57,523 bases of DNA from Pseudomonadota bacterium (GCA_023423605.1 JAFAFF010000275.1:1-57523); one strand, 5' to 3'. Positions 34,020 to 41,325 are shown, counted from the first letter of the stretch. Notes: generated by a model from the letters alone, not told the origin. A program made the numbers and translations.

Positions 34020-34597
34020 ACCGCTATCCCCCTGCGACGCAGGCTTTGAACCTGCTTCCTGAAGGTGGCCACGCCGATGATCAGGTCATCGGACCTGTTC
34101 ACGATCTCGGCCGCGTACGGCAGGTCCTTTTCGTCAATGACGCCATCGGCAACAGCGGGTGAAACGGCAACCACCAGATCACCGAAGTCGCCCATGAGCT
34201 GGCCCAGACCCACAGCAGGCTCCGATTGCTCAATCGCATCCAACCGGAGCGGCAGCACGCCGCGACGGCGACACAGCTCGCGCTCGCAGTTGCTGCGGTA
34301 AGGCTCAGGTAGGCTCAGCACCCACGCATCCTCCAGGTTCGCCGGCAGCGTCTTGACCACGCCGTCCAGGAAACGCCCGAGGATCTGGCCGTTGTGCTTC
34401 TTGTCCGCGTCGCCATCACCGCCGAGGGTGATGCGGAACGGCACCTCGCGGTCGTCCTCTGCAACCAGCTGCAGGTACAGATCCGCGACCGACATTGCGA
34501 ACGAGCGCCGGTTCGTGCCGGTCTCGCGGAGCATCTGCTCGGTAAACCCGTAGATGACGTTCTGCCGCTTCGGCAGGAAATGGGGCGTGGGCTTCAT
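34016..34597 (-). CDS. phage regulatory protein candidate in the cII slot
   Basis: A 193-residue protein from MKPTPHFLPKRQNVIYGF; three upstream in-frame ATGs (to 34642) exist and no start has a good ribosome site. It lies second after cro, where lambda has cII and e14 has ymfL. It is mostly helical with an acidic middle. I do not recognise the family securely. Confidence 0.5.
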   Translation of the reverse strand: MKPTPHFLPKRQNVIYGFTEQMLRETGTNRRSFAMSVADLYLQLVAEDDREVPFRITLGGDGDADKKHNGQILGRFLDGVVKTLPANLEDAWVLSLPEPYRSNCERELCRRRGVLPLRLDAIEQSEPAVGLGQLMGDFGDLVVAVSPAVADGVIDEKDLPYAAEIVNRSDDLIIGVATFRKQVQSLRRRGIAV

Positions 34598-34664
34598 GAC
34601 TGGGACTCGGTTGCACGGCACCATGGGTGCCATGGAAATCAACTATTCAGGGACGACTGGAGCC

Positions 34665-34716
34665 GCCCTCCTTGCGCTACGCTGGATGTGCCAACAACCA
34701 AGCCCACAAGGAGGGC
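34665..34716 (+). promoter_or_regulatory. inverted repeat that masks the BssS-like gene's ribosome site
   Basis: GCCCTCCTTG (34665-34674) is a perfect complement of CAAGGAGGGC (34707-34716), which contains the very strong Shine-Dalgarno of the gene starting at 34720. A 32-base loop separates them. A folded leader would block initiation. Confidence 0.65.
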
Positions 34717-34719
34717 GAC

Positions 34720-34971
34720 ATGAGCAACGAAAGGGATATGGCTTTGGCACCAGTGCTCGGCTGGACCAGCAGCACCGTTACTGCGTACGGCGCAGCGTTC
34801 TTCACGCTGGAGTACCTAGTGAGCCCGATGGAATCTCCCGCGCAATCGCACACAAGCCCCAATTTCGCGTTGACCGTTCCCCAACTTCGCGAGCTGGGAC
34901 AACGAATGCTGTTTCTCGCAGACCAGCTGGAAAGGAATCCACAGACCAGCGCCGGGTCTCCACAGCACTGA
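34720..34971 (+). CDS. BssS-like family protein
   Basis: An 83-residue protein. LAPVLGWTSSTVTAYGAAF, LEYLVSP and LTVPQLRELGQRMLFLADQLE follow the order of E. coli BssS (PLVGWDISTVDSYDAL...LT...), a small regulator linked to biofilm and signalling. AAGGAGG precedes the ATG by five bases. It runs opposite to the cro-O-P transcription unit, so it is antisense to the early message and may be expressed in the lysogen. Confidence 0.7.
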   Translation: MSNERDMALAPVLGWTSSTVTAYGAAFFTLEYLVSPMESPAQSHTSPNFALTVPQLRELGQRMLFLADQLERNPQTSAGSPQH

Positions 34972-35068
34972 CAGGAACGCCCAGGGCGATGCTCATCGCC
35001 AGCTGGTTCCAGTGTTCGAAGGCGCGCTGGCGACGATGGATCGCCAGCCGCTGTTTCAGCGCGCGCAT
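34802..35068 (-). CDS. possible small protein after cro, overlapping BssS-like gene
   Basis: An 88-residue frame (MRALKQRLAIHRRQRAFEHW) starting four bases from the cro stop (TGATATG). The first 30 residues look plausible, but two thirds lie antisense to the better-supported BssS-like gene. Low confidence. Confidence 0.3.
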   Translation of the reverse strand: MRALKQRLAIHRRQRAFEHWNQLAMSIALGVPVSAVETRRWSVDSFPAGLRETAFVVPAREVGERSTRNWGLCAIAREIPSGSLGTPA

Positions 35069-35069
35069 A

Positions 35070-35552
35070 TCAGGCAGCCTCCACGGGGATGATTCGATTC
35101 TCGTCCGGGTCTTCCGGCTTCCGCGGCACCGGCTGCTCGGGCTCGTGGCCCAGCAGCTTCATCACCTGGGGCAGCGCCGGGATGGTGTCCGTCTCGCCCC
35201 ACCCCTCCACCTGCTCCACCGGCAAGCCCAGCACCTTGGCCAGGTGCGCGTCGCTCGAGTAGCCGAACTTCGCGCGCAGCGCGCGCTTGCTCATCCGGCT
35301 GTCGACCAGTTGGCGAATAGCCGCCACAGTAGGCAGTCGAGACTCAGTTGGCGGCCAGATGTCAGGGCGCAAGTCCTGACATGCCACCGCACCGGCGCTT
35401 TCGAGGCTAAGAAGGCGAACAAGAGCACCATCAAACCGCTGCCCCTTGCTCATAGCCTTGCGGAGATACCCAATGCTGGTGCCAGCCCGCGAAGCGTAGT
35501 CGGCCTGCTCAGCGGGCGTGAGGGTGGACAGATATGTGCGTAGAGTCTCCAT
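35070..35552 (-). CDS. cro: YdaS/Cro-like repressor with second HTH-like domain
   Basis: A 160-residue protein starting METLRTYLSTLTPAEQADY. Residues 1-66 match the YdaS/Cro type (SRAGTSIGYLRKAMS, then LRPDIWPP). Residues 80-140 form a second helix-rich, possibly DNA-binding unit (MSKRALRAKFGYSSDAHLAK). It is the first gene from the presumed early promoter PR. The -10 box ends eight bases before the ATG, so the message may be leaderless. Confidence 0.75.
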   Translation of the reverse strand: METLRTYLSTLTPAEQADYASRAGTSIGYLRKAMSKGQRFDGALVRLLSLESAGAVACQDLRPDIWPPTESRLPTVAAIRQLVDSRMSKRALRAKFGYSSDAHLAKVLGLPVEQVEGWGETDTIPALPQVMKLLGHEPEQPVPRKPEDPDENRIIPVEAA

Positions 35553-35559
35553 GCCCCAC

Positions 35560-35615
35560 AAATTACCATACGGTAAAGGCAAGTCAATACCGTTTGGTAA
35601 ATTACTCTCCGGTAA
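35560..35615. promoter_or_regulatory. right operator cluster and promoter PR
   Basis: Three sites of the form TTACC-N4-GGTAA: 35563-35576, 35587-35600 (ATACC-GTTT-GGTAA) and 35602-35615 (TTACT-CTCC-GGTAA). On the minus strand TTGACT (35587-35582) and TAATTT (35565-35560) form a promoter with a 16-base spacer, overlapped by the first two sites. The third lies ahead of cI. Confidence 0.85.
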
Positions 35616-35629
35616 CGGAGACTTCGCCG

Positions 35630-36301
35630 ATGACGACCGATCGCTCTCCAGTGTCCCTGCGCCGCGAGCGCCTCAAGCAATGGATTGATGAGCGATTCAA
35701 TGGCAGCCAAGCTGCGTTCGTCGCAGCCACCGGTATCAATCAGGGCGAGCTCTCGGGACTGTTGAAATCCAAGTCGTTCGGAGAAAAGCGCGCTGCTAGT
35801 CTCGAAGCCGCTGCCAAGATGCCAGCTGGATACCTATCATCCGAGCTGGCTGCGCCTGTCTCGGGGCATGAGACACCCGCCGGCTATGTTCGCTTCGACT
35901 TGTTCGAAGGGGGCGCAGGGATGGGTGCAGGAATGGTCAACCAGGACTACCCGGAAGTCATCAAGACGATCGAGGTTGCTGAGTGGGAGGTCCGCCGCAA
36001 GATCGGCTTCCTGCCCCAGCCTGGCCGGATCCAGATCATCACCGGCCGCGGGCCGTCCATGCGCCCCAAGCTGGAAGACGGCGACATCGTCTGGATCGAT
36101 ACCAGCGTTGACTACTTTGACGGTGACGATTACTACCTGATCAACATCGGTGGTGAGACGCAGATCAAGATGCTGCAGAAGCGCGGCGACGGACTGTGGG
36201 TCGTAAGCGTCAACACGGAGTTCCCCGCCTACCGGCCAGATCCAGGCGACGTAAGCATCCTGGGCAAGGCGCTCATCCACGCAGGGCTCCGCAAGTTCTA
36301 G
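35630..36301 (+). CDS. cI: cI-like repressor, HTH plus S24 peptidase
   Basis: A 223-residue lysogeny repressor. The start MTTDRSPVSLRRERLKQW has GGAG nine bases upstream. The N-terminal HTH (SQAAFVAATGINQGELSGLL) is followed by an Ala-Gly candidate cleavage site (TPAGYVRF) and an S24 domain with Ser in GPSMRPKLEDGD and Lys in TQIKMLQ. RecA-stimulated self-cleavage would induce the phage. It faces cro across the operators. Confidence 0.9.
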   Translation: MTTDRSPVSLRRERLKQWIDERFNGSQAAFVAATGINQGELSGLLKSKSFGEKRAASLEAAAKMPAGYLSSELAAPVSGHETPAGYVRFDLFEGGAGMGAGMVNQDYPEVIKTIEVAEWEVRRKIGFLPQPGRIQIITGRGPSMRPKLEDGDIVWIDTSVDYFDGDDYYLINIGGETQIKMLQKRGDGLWVVSVNTEFPAYRPDPGDVSILGKALIHAGLRKF

Positions 36302-36334
36302 AGTTCACGCAATCCATCGACCGGAGGTGTCGCA

Positions 36335-36595
36335 GTGGCAAATACAGGTGTCGCACCAGTTGTAATTCTGCTTTGGATCGTGCTGTCTGTTGTGTGGATA
36401 CTGGTGCCGTTTGCTGTGCTCGGGATTAAAGGGCTACTGCGTACCATTCTTGCTGAGCAAAGGCGAACCAACGAGCTACTTGAACTTCAAGTCGCTGCAA
36501 TATCCGGATCAGATGGAAACAACACATCCTCTGGCCACGTCAGTATTCCTGAGTTCAAACCCACCCGCAGCGGGCTGTTCGGAATGCGAAACTAG
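36335..36595 (+). CDS. small membrane protein co-transcribed with cI
   Basis: An 86-residue protein with a GTG start and GGAGG eight bases upstream, 33 bases after cI. One membrane segment (about residues 8-28) is followed by VPFAVLGIKGLLRTILAE and a polar tail. A clear paralogue lies convergent at 36704-36988. Expression from the repressor operon suggests a role in the lysogen, perhaps superinfection exclusion; unproven. Confidence 0.6.
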   Translation: MANTGVAPVVILLWIVLSVVWILVPFAVLGIKGLLRTILAEQRRTNELLELQVAAISGSDGNNTSSGHVSIPEFKPTRSGLFGMRN

Positions 36596-36634
36596 CTCGC
36601 CCACGATAGCTAAGTAGCTCATCAGTCTATTGAG

Positions 36635-36658
36635 CAGGGGCGACCATTGCCGCCCCTG
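36635..36658. terminator. hairpin between convergent membrane-protein genes
   Basis: CAGGGGCG pairs with CGCCCCTG around an eight-base loop, 40 bases after the cI operon. The T-run is poor (TTGG). It probably ends the cI message. Confidence 0.5.
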
Positions 36659-36703
36659 TTGGCAACAGAGAATTATGGTGCTGGATCGTGGAGTGTGCCC
36701 AGA

Positions 36704-36988
36704 TCACGGTTTGGATGCCTGTTTAATTGCGGCCCGGATAGTTCCAAGGGTGCCAGCTTCCTGCTCATCCGATGCTTCTGACTGGGACGCATCGGCCAAG
36801 AGGTGCTCCGAAGCCGGCGGGCTCCGCTTGGTCAACTCGTTGGCTTGATGAAGCTCCTTCAGGATGTCTCGAAGAATCGACTTGATCCCGAAGACTGCAA
36901 AGGGTACGAATATCCATAGAACGGCGGTCACAATCAGCAGAAAAACCAGAGCCAGTCCCAAGAACCCTGTAAACAGCCCGTACTCCAT
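36704..36988 (-). CDS. small membrane protein, paralogue of 36335 product
   Basis: A 94-residue protein from MEYGLFTGFLGLALVF; AGGGAG lies upstream of ATG 36988. One membrane segment is followed by VPFAVFGIKSILRDILKEL, nearly the same as in the convergent gene, then a different acidic tail. Not recognised beyond that. Confidence 0.6.
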   Translation of the reverse strand: MEYGLFTGFLGLALVFLLIVTAVLWIFVPFAVFGIKSILRDILKELHQANELTKRSPPASEHLLADASQSEASDEQEAGTLGTIRAAIKQASKP

Positions 36989-37057
36989 CGTGCTCCCTCT
37001 CTTCTCCGTCAATGGCAATTGACAGTAGCACATGGCTATTGGAGGTTCTAAGGCACG

Positions 37058-37080
37058 GAAAACCCCGCCGGAGCGGGGCT
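37058..37080 (-). terminator. terminator downstream of hicA-like gene
   Basis: On the minus strand a hairpin GCCCCGC-TCCG-GCGGGG is followed by TTTTCC, directly after the hicA stop. Confidence 0.7.
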
Positions 37081-37081
37081 C

Positions 37082-37270
37082 TTAGAAATGGCGCTTGATG
37101 CCGCAAGCCTTCATGATGCCGTTCGCAGTGTGCCGCGATTTGCACTCATGATTCACGGAGCCCGTATCAGATCCGTTTGTCCAGATATCGTGCGAACCCT
37201 TGCCTGTCCTGAGAAACCACCATCCATGCTGCTTTAGGACACGTAGGCGGCATGGCATTGCCGCGGGCAC
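37082..37270 (-). CDS. hicA: HicA-like toxin, no adjacent HicB seen
   Basis: A 62-residue protein. LRVLKQHGWWFLRTGKGSHD with the catalytic His of GSH, and a C-terminal MKACGIKRHF, follow the HicA double-stranded RNA-binding fold of translation-dependent ribonucleases. Several in-frame ATGs exist. A HicB antitoxin normally follows hicA, but here a terminator does, and the upstream gene is a lipoprotein. It may be an orphan or inactive. Confidence 0.6.
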   Translation of the reverse strand: MPAAMPCRLRVLKQHGWWFLRTGKGSHDIWTNGSDTGSVNHECKSRHTANGIMKACGIKRHF

Positions 37271-37305
37271 CCCTGATATCCCGGCACAGGCACGCCGCGG
37301 CGCCC

Positions 37306-37791
37306 TTAGAGCTGCCGAGAGGCCATCTCACCGGTTTCGCTAGTTACCTCAACAGCCTTGGTAGGCGCGCCGTCCTTTTCATTGCGGCGGTCGAACGTCA
37401 GGACCTTGCCGAACACCAGTTGTACCCATGTCGGGTAGGTATAGGCCGTCCCCTTGTTGTGGTCGACGATTGCGCCAACAGCGCCGCCCAGCAGGATGTT
37501 GCCCCACATGCCACCGTTGGCACGCGACACGGCCCTCGCGGAAGCGGCGGGCTGCCCTGGGCTGTTGCAGGTGATATCCAGGTCCTTCGAAGACCGCCTG
37601 ACGTTGAGCGTGTCACCAGATTTGACCGTGAACTTGCCCTTGTCATTGGTCACAGAGCACTCAGCTCCGTTGACGACATCCCCGCCCTCCGTGAGGGTAT
37701 CGACGCGCATTGGGTGAGTCGATTCGTTCAATACAGACGCACAGCCTGGCACAAGCAGCACAACGGCAGCTGCCGCGAAAATACTCTTCAT
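37306..37791 (-). CDS. prophage lipoprotein
   Basis: A 161-residue lipoprotein. MKSIFAAAAVVLLVPGC has a lipobox (VPGC), and the mature part includes VNGAECSVTNDKGKFTVKSG and GNILLGGAVGAIVDHNKG. AGGGGA precedes ATG 37791. This kind of lipoprotein occurs in several proteobacterial prophages and may alter the outer surface or block further phage adsorption. Role inferred. Confidence 0.65.
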   Translation of the reverse strand: MKSIFAAAAVVLLVPGCASVLNESTHPMRVDTLTEGGDVVNGAECSVTNDKGKFTVKSGDTLNVRRSSKDLDITCNSPGQPAASARAVSRANGGMWGNILLGGAVGAIVDHNKGTAYTYPTWVQLVFGKVLTFDRRNEKDGAPTKAVEVTSETGEMASRQL

Positions 37792-37928
37792 CCATGTTCC
37801 CCTGTTGAAATATGCGTCGCCGCGACGGGCGGAAGATCGCGCGTGAAGACTATCATCACTCTGAAACCATGCCTGTCGGGGCTTTCTGACTGAAGATGAA
37901 CATAAGTCACGCTTGTTCATAAAAAACA

Positions 37929-37969
37929 TTACCTTTTGGTATTGCTTAAAAATTACTGTTTGGTAATCT
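37929..37969. promoter_or_regulatory. left operator pair and promoter PL
   Basis: TTACC-TTTT-GGTAT (37929-37942) and TTACT-GTTT-GGTAA (37953-37966) are 24 bases apart, the same spacing as the first two right operators. TTGCTT (37942-37947), 16 bases, TAATCT (37964-37969) makes a rightward promoter. Bases 37792-37928 and 37970-38022 hold no gene I can support. Confidence 0.8.
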
Positions 37970-38022
37970 TCTTCTGCCGCCCACGAACCCTCCGCACCGG
38001 AGGCCGGGCGCAGGAGACCTCA

Positions 38023-38244
38023 GTGGCCAACCTCAACCTCCGCATCCAAGGCCCCATCGCCGCCGATGCGCAGACCATGGCAGACCGCGTCCGCATGCAG
38101 ATCGGTGACGCCGTCACCTACCTCAGTAGCGAAGAAGCCGACCGCCTCGCCGTTGACCTGCAGCGCGCGGCCCAGCAGCTACGCATGATCAAAGCCACCG
38201 CCGCCGAATACACCTCGGCACTGGCAAAGGCGATGCCGGCATGA
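38023..38244 (+). CDS. first gene of rightward accessory operon, unknown
   Basis: A 73-residue helical protein with a GTG start and AGGAG six bases upstream. It reads ANLNLRIQGPIAADAQTMAD. Its stop overlaps the next ATG (ATGA). It would be made first from PL, like lambda N-region genes, but has no Arg-rich motif of an N protein. Not recognised. Confidence 0.6.
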   Translation: MANLNLRIQGPIAADAQTMADRVRMQIGDAVTYLSSEEADRLAVDLQRAAQQLRMIKATAAEYTSALAKAMPA

Positions 38245-38441
38245 GCGCCCAGGTGTTCGACCTCCGCAATTTCCGCACCGTGCGCGACAACGTGCGCGCA
38301 GCCGGATTGGACCCGCAGCCAATGATCGACCAGCTGCGCGACGCCCAGCGCCGCGGCGAGCGCGGCAACGCCGTCGTGGCGGCCGCGCAGCGCCTGCGCC
38401 GACAGATGCGCGACGAACTGAACGGGGGTGACGTGGCATGA
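38241..38441 (+). CDS. small basic helical protein, unknown
   Basis: A 66-residue protein (MSAQVFDLRNFRTVRDNVRA), rich in Arg and Gln, coupled by four-base overlaps to both neighbours. It could bind nucleic acid. Not recognised. Confidence 0.55.
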   Translation: MSAQVFDLRNFRTVRDNVRAAGLDPQPMIDQLRDAQRRGERGNAVVAAAQRLRRQMRDELNGGDVA

Positions 38442-38863
38442 ACCCGCTCGACTTCGAAGCCGACATGACGCGCGGCCTGCCGCCCCTGTCTCCACCCTCC
38501 CCGGCCGATGCCGGAATCCTGCTCGGCAATGCCGATCTGACCACGGAGCATGCACCTTCCATGCGCCACACCCTGCCCCCTACGCCGTGGAGTATCGACA
38601 CGAAATGGGCTGGCCATGGCACCGCCGTTGTCGATGCCAGCGGCGAGTGCATCGCCTTCTTCCCGCAGCACGAGAGCGGCAAAGACCACCGTGGCCTGGC
38701 GCTGTTCTTCATCCAGACGCATGAGCTGGCATCCATCGTTGAAACCTTCGACGCCTACATGGGCCATGCAGGCGAAGACGCCGAGCAGGACAGCCTCAAT
38801 CCCATCAAGTCGCTTCGCTGGCGTGCGCAGCAGGTGCTGCGGCTCGCGACGGAGGGTCAGTAA
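38438..38863 (+). CDS. hypothetical phage protein
   Basis: A 141-residue protein starting MNPLDFEADMTRG. The middle (GTAVVDASGECIAFF) looks like a beta-strand pair of small nucleic-acid or sensor folds. ATGA overlap upstream; its TAA overlaps the next ATG. Not recognised. Confidence 0.55.
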   Translation: MNPLDFEADMTRGLPPLSPPSPADAGILLGNADLTTEHAPSMRHTLPPTPWSIDTKWAGHGTAVVDASGECIAFFPQHESGKDHRGLALFFIQTHELASIVETFDAYMGHAGEDAEQDSLNPIKSLRWRAQQVLRLATEGQ

Positions 38864-39117
38864 TGCGCCACCTCACCCTGCCCTTCTACTGCGTCCTGGT
38901 CGCCTCCTTCCTCTTGGCGCTGCTGCTGCGCGCCATCTGGACCGGTGCCCACTGCTTCACCCTGGTGTTCCTGGTCGGCTTCGTGTTCTTCGCGTCTCGC
39001 GTTGTAGTCGAAACACGGCGCACGTGGCCAGCGTTCCGTGACGAACTGCGGCGCCGCGCAGATGAACGCCAAAGGCACGCGCAGCAGCACCGCAGTCTCC
39101 CCGACGACATCCACTGA
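38863..39117 (+). CDS. small two-span membrane protein
   Basis: An 84-residue protein with hydrophobic segments at about residues 4-22 and 30-45 and a basic C-terminal tail. TAATG overlap with the gene before. In this early-operon position it might alter host membrane functions. Unknown. Confidence 0.55.
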   Translation: MRHLTLPFYCVLVASFLLALLLRAIWTGAHCFTLVFLVGFVFFASRVVVETRRTWPAFRDELRRRADERQRHAQQHRSLPDDIH

Positions 39118-39132
39118 TCACCGGAGCACACG

Positions 39133-39333
39133 ATGAAGGTGCGGACGCAGTTGGACATCTTCGAGCACGACCCGGGCCGCATGGCGAAGCTCTACCGGGA
39201 ATCAGCCGCTGCCGCGCTGAAAGACGTCCAGTTCAGCGCCATCGTCCGTCAGGACCGCCACAACCACTTCATCCACGAGGCCGAGCGACTTGAAGCGCTG
39301 GCCGCCCAGTGCAGCGCATGCCGCGCGGCATAG
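39133..39333 (+). CDS. small hypothetical protein
   Basis: A 66-residue protein (MKVRTQLDIFEHDPGRMAKL) with a helical, His-containing middle and a CSACRA end. CGGAG lies ahead of its ATG. Unknown. Confidence 0.5.
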   Translation: MKVRTQLDIFEHDPGRMAKLYRESAAAALKDVQFSAIVRQDRHNHFIHEAERLEALAAQCSACRAA

Positions 39334-39366
39334 ACCCCGCCACCCCATTTGAAGATCGAGAAACCC

Positions 39367-41325
39367 ATGGCTGACGGCTCCCATTGTTTCAATTTCCCCC
39401 TGCCGCAAAGGTCCCGCCTCCGCCCGGGCGAGATCGTGGTGGATCTGTTCGCCGGAGGCGGCGGTGCCAGTGAAGCGCTGAAGCAGGCGCTGGGTGTGGA
39501 TCCGGCCCTGGCCTACAACCACGACGAGCTGGCCATCGGCATGCACGCCGCGAACCACCCGCTCACCGAGCATCACCGCGATGACATCTGGCACGCTGAT
39601 CCGCGCAAGGATGTAGCAGGCCGCCCCATCGGCTGGTTCCATGCCTCTCCGGACTGCACGCATTTCAGCCAGGCCAAGGGCGGCCAGCCCCGGAACCGGA
39701 AGATCAGGGCGCTTTCTTGGGTGATCCCGAAGTGGATAGGGCAACTGGCGAAGGTCGGCCTCGCACCGCGCATCGTCAGCATGGAGAACGTCTGGCAGAT
39801 CAAGACATGGGGCCCGCTTGTCGCCAAGCGCGACAAGGCCACTGGTCGCGTGCTTAAGCTCGACGGCACCGTCGCTGCGAAAGGCGAGCGCGTGCCGGTC
39901 GACCAACAGCAACTGGTGCCCAACAAGAAGAAGGCCGGTCGCACATGGCGGCGGTTCGTGAAGGTGGTCGAGTCATTCGGCTACGTCGGCGAGGCCCGTA
40001 AGCTTGTAGCGTCCGACTACGGCGCCGGGACCAGCCGCGAACGCCTGTTCGGACTTTGGCGCCGCGATGGCGAACCTGTCGTCTGGCCCAAGGCCAGCCA
40101 TGGCCCCGCGCCTGGCCAGATTCTGCGCGTCACCGCCGCCGACTGCCTGGACTTCTCCATCCCCTGCCCGTCCATCTTCACCCGTAAGCGGCCGCTGGCC
40201 GACGCTACCATGCGCCGCATTGCCAAGGGCGTCATGCGCCATGTCATCAATTCGGCCGATCCCTTCATCGTTCCGGTGACGCACCAGGGCGGTGACCGGG
40301 TGCACGACGTGCGCGAGCCCATGCGCACCATCACCGCCGCCAACCGCGGCGAGCTGATGCTGGGCGCTCCAGAGCTCGCCCCCTTCATCACCGAACACGC
40401 CAATTCCAGCAACCAACGCACCATGCCTGCCGACGAGCCGCTGCGCACGGTCTGCGCCGGGGTGAAAGGCGGACATTTCTCGGTCGTGTCGCCCATCTTG
40501 GCGGGCGTCGGCGGCCGGGCCGGCCAGTCGGAACCGCGCTCCGGCGACGAACCGCTCTACACAATGACCACCAAGGCTGATACGGCGCTGGTGACGCCGC
40601 TGATGATCCAAGCAGCGCACGGCGAGGGGAATCCTGGTGGCGCGCAACGATGGGGCGTCGGCAGCAAGGACGCGCGCGATCCTGTGGGCACCGTAACTGC
40701 CAGCGGCAGTGGCGGGCACGCAGTGGCCACCGCCTTCCTGGAACAGGCCAACGGCGGTTTCTACCAGGGCGACGGCAACGACGCGCGGGACCCGGTAAGC
40801 ACGATCACCGCCAGCGGTAGCCAGCAGCGTCTGGTTACCGCGCACCTGATGACCAACACGAATGCCCACTGCGGAGCCGCTGCAGACGAGCCGGCGCCTA
40901 CGATCACCAGTGCCGGAAATCAGACCGCAGTCCAATGCACGCTCAGCCCCGAGCATGAAGAAGGCGCGCTCCGCGTGGCAGCCTTCCTTGTGAAGTATTA
41001 CGGCACCGGCGCCAACGTCCCGACTCTGCGCGATCCGTTGGACACCGTCACTACCAGGGATCGCCTGGCACTGGTCACTGTGGTCATCAAGGGCACGCCA
41101 TACGTCATCGTGGATATCGGCCTGCGCATGCTCAAGCCGCACGAGCTATACCGCGCCCAAGGCTTCCCGCCGGGCTACATCATCGATCGCACGGCCAACG
41201 GCACGCCGCTCAGCACCAGCGCAGCCGTGCGCATGGTCGGCAACAGCGTCAGCCCCCCGCCTCTGCGCGCGCTCGCAGAAGCCAACCTGGACCCTGTCGT
41301 GCCCGAAATGAGGATGGCCGCATGA
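39367..41325 (+). CDS. cytosine-5 DNA methyltransferase with repeated specificity region
   Basis: A 652-residue 5mC methyltransferase. Motifs: I DLFAGGGGASEAL, IV SPDCTHFSQAKGG with catalytic Cys about 97, VI SMENVWQ, VIII YGAGTSRERLF, then IX and X (HELYRAQGFPPGYI, MVGNSVSPPPL). Between VIII and IX are about seven copies of a unit that normally occurs once. Motif IV is a variant (DC rather than PC). ATG 39367 is preferred to an upstream TTG. It may protect phage DNA from host restriction or mark several sites. Confidence 0.88.
   Translation: MADGSHCFNFPLPQRSRLRPGEIVVDLFAGGGGASEALKQALGVDPALAYNHDELAIGMHAANHPLTEHHRDDIWHADPRKDVAGRPIGWFHASPDCTHFSQAKGGQPRNRKIRALSWVIPKWIGQLAKVGLAPRIVSMENVWQIKTWGPLVAKRDKATGRVLKLDGTVAAKGERVPVDQQQLVPNKKKAGRTWRRFVKVVESFGYVGEARKLVASDYGAGTSRERLFGLWRRDGEPVVWPKASHGPAPGQILRVTAADCLDFSIPCPSIFTRKRPLADATMRRIAKGVMRHVINSADPFIVPVTHQGGDRVHDVREPMRTITAANRGELMLGAPELAPFITEHANSSNQRTMPADEPLRTVCAGVKGGHFSVVSPILAGVGGRAGQSEPRSGDEPLYTMTTKADTALVTPLMIQAAHGEGNPGGAQRWGVGSKDARDPVGTVTASGSGGHAVATAFLEQANGGFYQGDGNDARDPVSTITASGSQQRLVTAHLMTNTNAHCGAAADEPAPTITSAGNQTAVQCTLSPEHEEGALRVAAFLVKYYGTGANVPTLRDPLDTVTTRDRLALVTVVIKGTPYVIVDIGLRMLKPHELYRAQGFPPGYIIDRTANGTPLSTSAAVRMVGNSVSPPPLRALAEANLDPVVPEMRMAA
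40270..41093 (+). repeat. about seven-fold protein-level repeat in methyltransferase
   Basis: Residues about 302-576 hold repeated phrases: REPMRTITAANRG, DEPLRTVCAGVKG, DEPLYTMTTKADTALVTPLM, RDPVGTVTASGSGG, RDPVSTITASGSQQRLVTA, DEPAPTITSAGNQTA and RDPLDTVTTRDRLALVT. Unit length is about 34-44 residues. Confidence 0.8.

Noticed and set aside
34617..34631. Palindrome GGCACC-ATG-GGTGCC considered as an operator
   Set aside because: A single copy with no partner, unlike the five immunity operators; too short to support a claim.
36704..37791. Complete hicAB toxin-antitoxin module
   Set aside because: Only a HicA-like frame is found; the neighbours are a membrane protein and a lipoprotein.
39349..39366. 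TTG 39349 as the methyltransferase start
   Set aside because: ATG 39367 follows within six codons, matches the family's short N-terminus and needs no rare start.
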